Source: Agarilytica rhodophyticola (GTDB taxonomy: Bacteria; Pseudomonadota; Gammaproteobacteria; Pseudomonadales; Cellvibrionaceae). Taken from it: a stretch of 64,000 nt of DNA. The position numbers were made by a program, and so were the translations under genes. A model generated the notes under the pieces. It worked only from the letters and a program-made list of their open reading frames with translations, was not told the origin of the DNA and did no database searches. The DNA is taken from contig NZ_CP020038.1 of assembly GCF_002157225.2 (NCBI RefSeq), forward strand, positions 3,316,501 through 3,380,500, in the 5' to 3' direction. Of this stretch, positions 36,323 through 44,925 are shown piece by piece (position 1 is the stretch's first letter; every line of letters starts with the position of its first letter).

Positions 36323-37972
36323 TTATCTTCTGCTAAATGCATTGACATTATTAAGTAAAAAATCGGCAATATCTTCCCCCATTTCATTGCCAGCCGTGTC
36401 ATCGAATGACCAATGACTACCATTGTAAACACGACTTATACCATTTTCCCTCTGGGCTTCTCTAAAATTTGCAAAGCGCACTGGCATAAGAGGACGTCTT
36501 CTATTAGTAAATGGGTCTCTGCCTTCGCCATCGAATTCTTGAGAAACAAAAGTGAATCGTGTGTTGTTACCAAAAAAACTACGCATTAATGCAAATACGA
36601 CACCGCCAAAGGTTGCATGGCCCGAAGGATAGGCAGGGAAGGGAGGGGTTACGCGAACCGCATCGTCAGTATTGATAACAGAAATACCTACAGGGTTCCA
36701 GCTTGGGTCAAACGTGGTATCAGGATTATTATCATTAGTTCGGATTGCTGTGACCGGACGCCAAAAGTTATAGAAATATTTGCTATCCCATGCGGCAATA
36801 GCTGCATCAGCCATGGCGACATTAACCATTGCTAAAAAGCGGGCCAATTGTGCCGGATTATCTATTTCGTCATCTGCAACTTGCACTGCTATTTGGTTAT
36901 AGATTACCGGTGGAACACCTAGCATAGGTACGCCGTCGTATCCCCAGAAGTTTCCGATAAAGCGGGTATTTGCTGTGCTTGTGCTTCGAATAACACTATT
37001 ACTAGGCGCGCCACCAATTCTAGAAACTTGTCGGTGTGAACTCTCATAAGCAGCAGAGGTAATTCTTGGGTGCGGACGGCTGCGGAATTGATCGCCACGT
37101 CTTAAAAAGAAAGGCTCAACATTCCCCCACGAAGCACCTAAAGCAAGATTAAATTCACCCGAGCTAGGTAGGGCGTTAGGGTCGGGTTGCCAATCGCCAA
37201 TTCTTCTACTACCACCATTAATATCGCGTCCGGCAAATGTTCTTCTCCCGTTATTGGCAACACGTCCACCGCGGCCGAATCTAACATCACTAACATTGGA
37301 GCGATCGTTTCTTCTATTGGCGATAATATCCGAAGATGCATCTCTCCCCAGTCTTAAACCTGCTTGAATACGTGACTCATCTGTTTCAAAACGCCGAATA
37401 CGGTTGAGTTCACGACTTCTAATTCGTTGCAGGTCTCGTTCACTTTCTGGATATAATCGCGAATAAGTTTCGAAAGCTGCTTCTACTACAGCGGCGTCGG
37501 GTGAAGCATCTCTATTCCTAGAACCTGAATTATTAGTGAAGTTTCTAAAGCGATTCTCAATAGCATTAATAGCTTCGAAAACTGCAATTTGTCCCATAGC
37601 AAGTGCACGGCTCGCTCGTGTTGGGCCTGCTTGAGATAAAGGCGCCTCATTATTTCCTACAGGGGTATGATCATCAGCCACTAATTCCAACGCTATTTCA
37701 TGCCAAATAAGAATAGTTTCTTTTGTCTCTTCAGCTGTTGCAGCAAAAACACTGAAGTTAGTATTCGAGGTCGATACATTATTTGTCATGTCGATGTAAC
37801 GATCAAATAAACTTTTCGGCGCGTTTGCGGGATTAAAATTGCCGATGTAGGAATCATATAACCTTTTATCTACTGGTGCTGTATTTTGTGATGTGGCGGT
37901 GCATGAATATATTAATGTAAACAAAAATAAAATTAGTCTTGTGTCAGGCCTGCTTGTATGTTTTTTTCTCAT
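36323..37972 (-). CDS. Vanadium-dependent haloperoxidase-like PAP2-superfamily protein, exported
   Basis: A 549-residue protein. After a signal segment (LILFLFTLIYSCTATSQ) come helical regions and then the vanadate/phosphate-binding motifs: SKYFYNFWRPVTAIRTND, PPFPAYPSGHATFGGVVFALMRSFFG (about residues 443-468, with the catalytic His following SG), and SRVYNGSHWSFDDTAGNEMGEDIADFLL near the end. Their order and spacing match the PAP2/vanadium haloperoxidase superfamily. Bacterial members may be haloperoxidases or acid phosphatases; the W-R-P-V-T-A-I-R block favours the haloperoxidase branch. A marine origin would supply halide. The gene ends 80 bp before the small exported 160-aa gene. Confidence 0.88.
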   Translation of the reverse strand: MRKKHTSRPDTRLILFLFTLIYSCTATSQNTAPVDKRLYDSYIGNFNPANAPKSLFDRYIDMTNNVSTSNTNFSVFAATAEETKETILIWHEIALELVADDHTPVGNNEAPLSQAGPTRASRALAMGQIAVFEAINAIENRFRNFTNNSGSRNRDASPDAAVVEAAFETYSRLYPESERDLQRIRSRELNRIRRFETDESRIQAGLRLGRDASSDIIANRRNDRSNVSDVRFGRGGRVANNGRRTFAGRDINGGSRRIGDWQPDPNALPSSGEFNLALGASWGNVEPFFLRRGDQFRSRPHPRITSAAYESSHRQVSRIGGAPSNSVIRSTSTANTRFIGNFWGYDGVPMLGVPPVIYNQIAVQVADDEIDNPAQLARFLAMVNVAMADAAIAAWDSKYFYNFWRPVTAIRTNDNNPDTTFDPSWNPVGISVINTDDAVRVTPPFPAYPSGHATFGGVVFALMRSFFGNNTRFTFVSQEFDGEGRDPFTNRRRPLMPVRFANFREAQRENGISRVYNGSHWSFDDTAGNEMGEDIADFLLNNVNAFSRR

Positions 37973-39156
37973 TTTGGTACAACCTATTTATATTATTAAT
38001 TGTTAATTTTGGTTAAATAAGGTTTAACTTATTTAAAGTAAGTTAAATTTTATTAACCGATTTAAAGTATTAATAATTGTTTTAAGTTGCGTCTATTGAA
38101 AATGGCGACGAATACAAATAGTAGAGTTACGTTTTGTTAAGTTATGAAAATTTTTGTTGATTGCTTTGAAATTAAGCTTTATTTTTTTAATTAAATTCCA
38201 ACTGCTTGAAAAAAACACAAAAAAATATAACTTCTATTTTTTTATAAAACACACTCTTTAAAATTATTTTAGAGATTAAATATGATTCCATAATCGCATG
38301 AAAGCAATATTGGGTGACAGGATAATATTTTGGCCCCGCTTTTAATAATGTTTTATTTTTTAGAGCCTTTGAATGATAAGTTAATGCAATAACTTTTTTG
38401 TTGGCAGACTTTTTATATCAAGTAATATTTTTTCTTGAGGCCGATGTCTAAGTCATTAATGTGTAAGTATCTTTAATTGGGTTGTTGTTTGATGCAATTC
38501 ATCTTGATAAGATTTGGTTCTGTCATTGGTAAGTAATACTTTTTACATTAATATACGAATAGCGCATCAAACTGCCTTTTTGTTCTAGCCTATCTTTTTA
38601 TAGTCCGCACCAATTGTGAGCGCTACACATTTCGCTTCGATAAATTCGCTGTGTTGAGTAAATTGTGTGATATTTCTTAATTACTCGCTTTATAGGGGTA
38701 CGTATTTGGATAACAAGATAAATGATGTGTGCTATTCTCTCCCTTAAATGGCTATTTATTTGTGAATTTTTACTGTGGCTACAGTATCTAGCTTCTGTAT
38801 AAATAAAGCAAAGATTGTAAATTTTTTGAGCAAGGCGCCTTGTTTTGTAGGTTAAAATAGAGGAAATATTAGAGATTGGGTATTTCTAAATACTTAAAGA
38901 GTAGTTAAAACCTCAATTTGTGACGGCTTAAAATGAATTAATTTCAAAAGAGTATGTCAGATAAGTTGTTATAAAAAGAAAATATTCGCGCCACAAAAAA
39001 TGTATTTAAAAATAAGGCAAGTAACTTTTTAAATGCATGACAAAAGATATTATAAAAAGTTTATAGTTTCGTTATAAAACAAATTCTCATGCCTCGTACA
39101 CTTCCTGCTCCCTCATTATAACTTTCGGCACATCAATTTGCTCTCAGGAGGCATCG
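37973..39156. other. 1.2-kb AT-rich gap
   Basis: No open frame of note on either strand. The sequence has repeated TTTTTT and AAATT runs and is noticeably more AT-rich than neighbouring genes. It holds divergent promoters for the haloperoxidase and the P460 lipoprotein. The stretch 39000-39155 immediately precedes an AGGAGG site at 39146. Confidence 0.6.
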
Positions 39157-41562
39157 ATGATACCTAAATTATTTATTGCCGAGCTGTTTCCAAAAATTCC
39201 TATCCGTTCAGTGTCTGCAGTCCTAATTACTTTGGGGCTGAGCGCTTGCGGTGCAGGTAGTGGTGACAACTTGGATCAGGCAGGACAACCGATTGGTGAA
39301 GGTGGCCCAGTTGATAACAATGACCTTTTCACAAATGTGCAAAGTATTTTTACAACTAATTGTATTCGCTGTCATGCGGGTGCTTCTGCACCACAAGGAC
39401 TAAGCCTTGCTGCCGGCGTTTCTTTTGATCAAATAGTGGGTGTGGCAAGTAACCAGCAGCCAGATTTGTTACGTATCGACCCTGGTAATCCCGATGATAG
39501 TTATTTGTTGCGTAAGGTACTAGGAACGCCTGGGATTACGGGATCACAAATGCCTTTAGGCGGGCCTTTTTTAAATGCTGACGATATTCAAACGATTACT
39601 GATTGGATCGCAGCAGGTGCACCACCGGCAGCTGCGTCTTCTCCAACGTCTCCAGATGACGAAGTAATTGCCGAAATTACTGACTTTACAAATTATCGTA
39701 ATTGGGAATCGGTCGATTATACTATTGGCTTAACAAACCGTTTCCTTACAGATGGCATACACAGTAGCGATAATGAAACTTTTGCGCGACGTGTTTATGC
39801 CAACGATATTGCTTTAAATTCAACGGGGAATGATTTCGACAACGGTTCAATACTGGTAAAAGAAGTCTTCACCTATGCTAATGATGGGCTGCAATTTGAA
39901 TTTGCTGAAGGCGGTGGCTTACTTGCCATGGTTAAGCGTGGTGGTAATTTTTCTCCTAATGGTGGTGGCTGGGAATGGTTTAACATCCGGCCCGACCTTT
40001 CTGACTTTAATGCCAGGGGCGTTGATGTGCGCATGGGGACTTGTCTGTCCTGTCACGCAAGTGGTGTGTTAGATTCCGAAGGCGATATTATTGGTGGCAA
40101 AGACTTTGTCTTTGAGCACCCATCAGAAGTTGCTGCTGACGATACAACTTTCGCGAATTATCGTAGCTGGAATTTAATTGATACGTTAACTACTCGCCCA
40201 GATTTACTTGGTGATCGTGCTCACGGAGGTGCGGTGCAAGAAAGCACACGAGTGGTTTATAAAAAGCAACTTTATGCGAACCCTGATACCAGCGACCAAG
40301 GTTACCCAATTGGCACTGCTCTTGTAAAAGAAGCACGCGATGCTGATGGCAATATTATTGAAGTAACTGCGATGCTCAAACGTGGCGGTGGCTTTAGTCC
40401 TATGTTTGGTGACTGGGAATGGTTTTTATTAGAAGCACAAACCGGCACTATTTTACGTGGTGATAACGGTGAAGAACGACGCGGCGCCTTTTTAAATAAC
40501 GGAGGTTGTGTTGGTTGTCATACTGGGGCAACGCCAGAGCAAAATACGGGTATCGACTTTGTATTTAGGCATGATGGCGACCCCTTTAATAACAACGAAG
40601 AATTTGCAGCTGAGGTAAGTGACTTTGCTGGCTTCGAAAGTTGGGATCTTGTTGACTATACCATAGGCGCTGTTAATCCAACTATTTCTGGTGGTGCTCA
40701 CCAGGGAGCTGCTGATCTTTTTGCTCGAAGAGTTTATGCCAACCCGACGGCAATGAATTTTGACGGCACTACTTACCCAAGAGGCAGTATTTTTGTAAAA
40801 GCAATCACTTCTCGTGAAACTGGTACTGAAGTGTTTCCGGCGGAAGATGGCTTAATTGCCATGGTTAAGCGTGGTGGGACATTCAATCAAGAAAATGCCG
40901 GCTGGGAATACTTTAGTTTAGAGACTGATTTAAGTGGCATTCTTAAGCGAGGAGCTAACGTTAACAACGGTGGATGTAATTCTTGTCACTTGGCGGCCAA
41001 CGGTTCAACACCTACATCTGGCGTAGATTATATTTTCCCAACGCCAACGGTTTATACACCTACCAGTGACGATTTTGAAAACTATACCTCATGGGCTTTA
41101 GTCGATGAGCGAAGTGATCGCAATCCTCAACTTGGTCCTAACGCCCATAATGCGGCAACTGACGGTTCTATTCGCAGAGTGTATAAAAAGCAGGAGTTTG
41201 CGTTCCCATTAGATAATTCTCCTGGTTATCCTGTTGGCACGACTTATGTGAAGGAGATTTTCGAAGCTGATGGTACAACATTAAATGGCATTGTCGCCAT
41301 GGTAAAAATAACGGAGACCGGAGAGTCCGACACTGGCGCAATAGAAAGTGGATGGGAATTCTTTGTGCTTGATCCTGCTACCGGCGATATTTTAATTAAT
41401 GATGACGGCAGCGAGCGAAGAGGCATGAGTTTAACCGGTGACGGCAGTATGACGAATGGCTGTGTCGGATGTCATACCGCAGCTAATACCACTGGGGAAG
41501 GGAGTAAAGATTTTATCTTTGACCACCCGAATGATCCATTTGTTAACTCTAACAATAATTAA
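39157..41562 (+). CDS. Five-heme lipoprotein with four cytochrome-P460-like repeats
   Basis: An 801-residue lipoprotein with lipobox GLSAC (Cys31) and a strong AGGAGG site. Residues 55-155 form a class-I-like cytochrome c domain with CIRCH at 69-73 and a later Met near GSQMPLGG. Four tandem units of about 150-160 residues follow, each starting like NYRNWESVDYTIG, having a V-K-E or VKRGG segment and GWEWF, and closing with a CxxCH: 296-300, 451-455, 607-611 and 769-773. This pattern is that of the cytochrome P460-like domain. Five hemes would make it an electron carrier or oxidase on the outer membrane. The next gene is 15 bp downstream and also carries a heme site. Confidence 0.85.
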   Translation: MIPKLFIAELFPKIPIRSVSAVLITLGLSACGAGSGDNLDQAGQPIGEGGPVDNNDLFTNVQSIFTTNCIRCHAGASAPQGLSLAAGVSFDQIVGVASNQQPDLLRIDPGNPDDSYLLRKVLGTPGITGSQMPLGGPFLNADDIQTITDWIAAGAPPAAASSPTSPDDEVIAEITDFTNYRNWESVDYTIGLTNRFLTDGIHSSDNETFARRVYANDIALNSTGNDFDNGSILVKEVFTYANDGLQFEFAEGGGLLAMVKRGGNFSPNGGGWEWFNIRPDLSDFNARGVDVRMGTCLSCHASGVLDSEGDIIGGKDFVFEHPSEVAADDTTFANYRSWNLIDTLTTRPDLLGDRAHGGAVQESTRVVYKKQLYANPDTSDQGYPIGTALVKEARDADGNIIEVTAMLKRGGGFSPMFGDWEWFLLEAQTGTILRGDNGEERRGAFLNNGGCVGCHTGATPEQNTGIDFVFRHDGDPFNNNEEFAAEVSDFAGFESWDLVDYTIGAVNPTISGGAHQGAADLFARRVYANPTAMNFDGTTYPRGSIFVKAITSRETGTEVFPAEDGLIAMVKRGGTFNQENAGWEYFSLETDLSGILKRGANVNNGGCNSCHLAANGSTPTSGVDYIFPTPTVYTPTSDDFENYTSWALVDERSDRNPQLGPNAHNAATDGSIRRVYKKQEFAFPLDNSPGYPVGTTYVKEIFEADGTTLNGIVAMVKITETGESDTGAIESGWEFFVLDPATGDILINDDGSERRGMSLTGDGSMTNGCVGCHTAANTTGEGSKDFIFDHPNDPFVNSNNN

Positions 41563-41577
41563 GGGGGTAGGAAGATA

Positions 41578-42708
41578 ATGTTAAAACACGTTCTCACAAA
41601 GAAGTTTTTACCAACTATTGTGCTGTTTATGGTGTCTGCGTTCTCGCTTAATAGTGTGCTCGCAGAACCTTATCTGGCACAACGCTACGGCCAGAAATGT
41701 ATGGCTTGCCACACCAATATCACAGGTGGTGGCAAGCGAACGGCAGCAGGTAATGGCTACGCTTTGGCGTTGACCGACTCGCCGCTTACCACTAAATTTA
41801 ACCCTGTGTTATCCGAACAAATATCGGTGGGGGGCAATTTTCGCGCGGACTATACCTATACTGGCTTTGATAGTCCTGACTCCAATGCTCAAGGGGTTAC
41901 AGGTAACGAGATTGAAGACACAAGCAGCTTCAATGTTAATGCTGGTAATCTTTATTTAGAGTTTGGTTTAAGTGAAGACATCACTTTTTATCTCGATCAA
42001 GAAGTGGCCCCAGAAGGTGGGCGGACGCGAGAAGCGATTGCCATTAAAAGAGGTGTGTTAGGTGATAACGACTATATTAAAGCTGGTCGTTTCTATTTGC
42101 CTTTTGGTCATCGTCTACAAGATGATGCAGCGTTTATACGTGAGGTTACGGGCTTTAACTTTGATAATAGTGATACTGGTGTTGAATACGGTATTGATAA
42201 AGATAAGTTATCGTTCAGGCTTGCTGTGAGTAATGGTACCCAAGGCGCGGGAGAAACCAATAAAGATAAACAAGCATCCACATTACTTGAGTGGGTCGAC
42301 ACTAAATATCGTGTCGGTGTATCTGCCTCTGTTAATAACGGTCTTAACCAAACATCGCGCAACGCTTATGCTTTATTTGGTGGTTTAACTTTAGGGAAGT
42401 GGGTATTTCTGGCAGAAGTGGATCTTATCGAGGATGAAGTTGGTACTGCAAAAAATACTAGTTTAGCTGGATTTTTAGAAGCAAACTATTTAGTGACACC
42501 ATCGACAAATATTAAGCTTAGCTACGATTTTCATGATCCCAATGATGATCTGGATGAGGATGAGCGGACACGTTTTAGTTTACTCGGCGAAACTTTCTTA
42601 AATCAGTTCTCACAACTGAGATACGGTATAAGACGAGCCGATGGTATTCCTCAAAATACTCTGCAAAATCAAACTCAGGCCTTTACTGAATATCACATAT
42701 TTTTCTAA
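41578..42708 (+). CDS. Outer-membrane beta-barrel protein with an N-terminal heme c site
   Basis: A 376-residue protein with signal peptide cleaved after LNSVLA (Ala29). The mature N-terminus YLAQRYGQKCMACHTNITGGG holds one CxxCH at residues 41-45. The remainder has the alternating strands of an outer-membrane barrel (ISVGGNFRADYTYTGF, DITFYLDQEVAPEG, FSQLRYGIRR) and ends in aromatic YHIFF. GGTAGGAAG precedes the ATG. A barrel with a heme on the periplasmic side suggests an electron conduit partner for the upstream lipoprotein; that function is inference. Ends at a strong terminator. Confidence 0.85.
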   Translation: MLKHVLTKKFLPTIVLFMVSAFSLNSVLAEPYLAQRYGQKCMACHTNITGGGKRTAAGNGYALALTDSPLTTKFNPVLSEQISVGGNFRADYTYTGFDSPDSNAQGVTGNEIEDTSSFNVNAGNLYLEFGLSEDITFYLDQEVAPEGGRTREAIAIKRGVLGDNDYIKAGRFYLPFGHRLQDDAAFIREVTGFNFDNSDTGVEYGIDKDKLSFRLAVSNGTQGAGETNKDKQASTLLEWVDTKYRVGVSASVNNGLNQTSRNAYALFGGLTLGKWVFLAEVDLIEDEVGTAKNTSLAGFLEANYLVTPSTNIKLSYDFHDPNDDLDEDERTRFSLLGETFLNQFSQLRYGIRRADGIPQNTLQNQTQAFTEYHIFF

Positions 42709-42732
42709 TAGCTGAATAAAACACCTGACCTT

Positions 42733-42760
42733 ATGGGCGCCGACAGGCGCCCATTTCTTT
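42733..42760 (+). terminator. Intrinsic terminator
   Basis: ATGGGCGCC (42733-42741), GACA loop, GGCGCCCAT (42746-42754), then TTCTTT. A perfect 9-bp GC-rich stem after the barrel gene. Confidence 0.92.
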
Positions 42761-43008
42761 ATATATCATTCTGATTTTTCTCCTGCCTTTTCCCAAACTA
42801 ATATTTACTGCAAGTAATTTCTCATACATAGCTCTTTTCCGATTAAATAAAAATAATTCTATTATTAAGTGCTCATCATTTTGTACATACGCGCTCGCAT
42901 TTATTTACTAGCTTTTATAAATGCAGGTAGCTATTTCACGGAGTTTTTGCAGAACTACAGCGCTGACGATTGTTATATTTCAAGTATCAAATAAAGCTTA
43001 GACAAAAG

Positions 43009-43057
43009 GCGACATTTTTGTTGTCCACCAGACACGATTCTGGAGGTTGATTGTCGC
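43009..43057. promoter_or_regulatory. Compound hairpin GCGACA ... TGTCGC
   Basis: Outer arms GCGACA and TGTCGC enclose TCCACCAGA and TCTGGAGGT, which also pair with one mismatch. It lies about 330 bp upstream of the symporter gene; it could be a leader structure or an operator. Confidence 0.4.
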
Positions 43058-43096
43058 GCAGTGCACATGATAGCTTAAGCTGGAATTTGCTTGTGC

Positions 43097-43141
43097 CTTT
43101 TATGTATAAGGCCTTTGTTTATAAGACTTTTGTGTATAAGA
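43097..43141 (+). repeat. Three tandem 15-bp repeats
   Basis: CTTTTATGTATAAGG, CCTTTGTTTATAAGA and CTTTTGTGTATAAGA follow without spacing. Each contains a TATAAG core. The location upstream of a sugar transport gene makes regulation possible. Confidence 0.65.
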
Positions 43142-43388
43142 AAAGAGCAATGCTGCGGTGATTCAAATCTATACCTATGGATTTAAAATAGTTGAAAACA
43201 ATAAATATCCCGCTCAGTTATTCGCTAAACTACATCATAGTACCTCTTGATTATTTTTTGGTGCTTCTGTTTTATCAGGCTGGATGTTGTCTTGGATGGC
43301 ACAAGTATCTTCGCTAAAGGCTTGCTTACAGCTCGCTTTTAAAGCCTTTGAATGATGTGATGAGACACTATTAACTTGAGGAGAGTGC

Positions 43389-44756
43389 ATGCAGGAATCC
43401 AATAATAATGGCCGCATGACAAAGCTAAGTATCAGAGAAAAGCTCGGTTATGGCCTGGGTGATTTCGGATTTAATTTATATTGGACAACAATTGCCTCTT
43501 TTTTAGCGGCTTTTTATACCGATGTATTCGGTATTTCTGCGGCAGCGGCGGGTACGATGTTGCTTGTCACCAAGATTGTGGATGCTTTTACCGATCCTGC
43601 GATGGGTGCTATTGCCGATAGAACCAACACACGGTTTGGTAAGTTTAGACCCTATTTACTGTGGGCCGGAGTGCCAATGGCGGCAGCGGCTGTGCTTACC
43701 TTTACCACGCCTGATCTCAATGATTGGGGCAAACTTTTGTGGGCCTACGCCACCTATACCATGATGATGTTGCTATATACGGTATTGAGTACACCGTATT
43801 CTGCCTTGTCTGGTGTGATGACGGCCGTCAGTCAAGAGCGAACATCCTTAATTAGCGTTCGTTTTCTTTTTGCTTTTAGCTGTGGAGCCTTAGTCAATAA
43901 ATATACCTTGCCATTGGTTGAGATATTCGGTGGCGGGAATGATAAGCTTGGCTGGCAACTTACCATGGGGTTATATGGCATACTTGCGGCGGCGATTTTT
44001 TCTATCACTTTTCTGTCGACGCGAGAGCGAATTTCTCCTCCACCTGCGCAAAAAACTCATCCGCTTGAGGATATTAAAGACCTTCTACAAAATAAGCCTT
44101 GGCTTATCTTATTTATTCTGGCAATGGTCATCATGTTGACGATTACCATGCGTGGTGGTTCGGCATATTATTACTTTACCTATTATGTGGAGCGACCTGA
44201 TTTGCTTCCAAACTATTTATTTGCACAACAAGTTGCTTATGCGCTCGGCGCAATCTGTGCACCTTTACTTACACGTTTTATCGATAAAACAAAATTGCTG
44301 ATGATTTTGATGGGAAGTGTGGGTGTTTTATCTATCCTATTTTATTTTGTGCCCAAGGATATGATCTGGGCTATGTTTACCCTGAATATTCTTATTAGCT
44401 TGGCACTTGGGCCAAAGTCACCTCTGACGTGGTCTATGTATGCTGATACCGCAGACTATAATGAGTGGAAAACGGGTAAGCGAGCAACAGCAATGACCTT
44501 TTCTGCGGCAACTTTTTCGCAAAAACTGGGTGGTGCCCTTGGTTCGGCCGGTATGTTGTGGGTGTTAGCGGCGATTGGTTATGCGGCGAATCAGGCGCAA
44601 AGTGGAGCTTCTCAGGTGGGAATCGCACTATTGCAAACAGCAATACCTGGAGTTTTTGCGATTATCGCGATGGTGGTTGTCAGTTTCTATTCATTAAGCG
44701 GTAAGCAATTAGAAAACATTCAACAAGAACTAAAAGAAAGAGAGCAAGAGAGTTAA
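43389..44756 (+). CDS. GPH-type sugar:cation symporter (MFS superfamily)
   Basis: A 455-residue inner-membrane protein with about twelve transmembrane segments. The start KLGYGLGDFGFNLYWTTIASFLAAFYTDVFG and the block DAFTDPAMGAIADRTNTRFGKFRPYLLW are the signature of glycoside-pentoside-hexuronide:cation symporters. GEGGAGAG-like GAGGAGAG precedes the ATG at 43389. It is followed by a GH94 phosphorylase gene 169 bp away in the same direction, so the transporter probably brings in the phosphorylase substrate. A disaccharide aldonate such as cellobionate is one candidate. Confidence 0.92.
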   Translation: MQESNNNGRMTKLSIREKLGYGLGDFGFNLYWTTIASFLAAFYTDVFGISAAAAGTMLLVTKIVDAFTDPAMGAIADRTNTRFGKFRPYLLWAGVPMAAAAVLTFTTPDLNDWGKLLWAYATYTMMMLLYTVLSTPYSALSGVMTAVSQERTSLISVRFLFAFSCGALVNKYTLPLVEIFGGGNDKLGWQLTMGLYGILAAAIFSITFLSTRERISPPPAQKTHPLEDIKDLLQNKPWLILFILAMVIMLTITMRGGSAYYYFTYYVERPDLLPNYLFAQQVAYALGAICAPLLTRFIDKTKLLMILMGSVGVLSILFYFVPKDMIWAMFTLNILISLALGPKSPLTWSMYADTADYNEWKTGKRATAMTFSAATFSQKLGGALGSAGMLWVLAAIGYAANQAQSGASQVGIALLQTAIPGVFAIIAMVVVSFYSLSGKQLENIQQELKEREQES

Positions 44757-44925
44757 TGGATTGATATTAGAGCTGTAAAATCTGGATTTTGCACTTTGTA
44801 CTTTTTGTATATTGCATTTTCCATTCTCCATTATGGATTGACGCTATGATCACAGATATATGCGTACAATATTAAAAATTGATAAGCAATACGATATTGC
44901 TTTTTTGCTTGGGATAAACTTTTAG

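Larger units (their letters stand above)
42761..43388. other. Intergenic region before the GPH symporter gene
   Basis: About 630 bp with no gene. It contains a compound hairpin (43009-43057) and a three-copy tandem repeat (43097-43141). The GPH promoter should lie in the right part. Confidence 0.55.
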
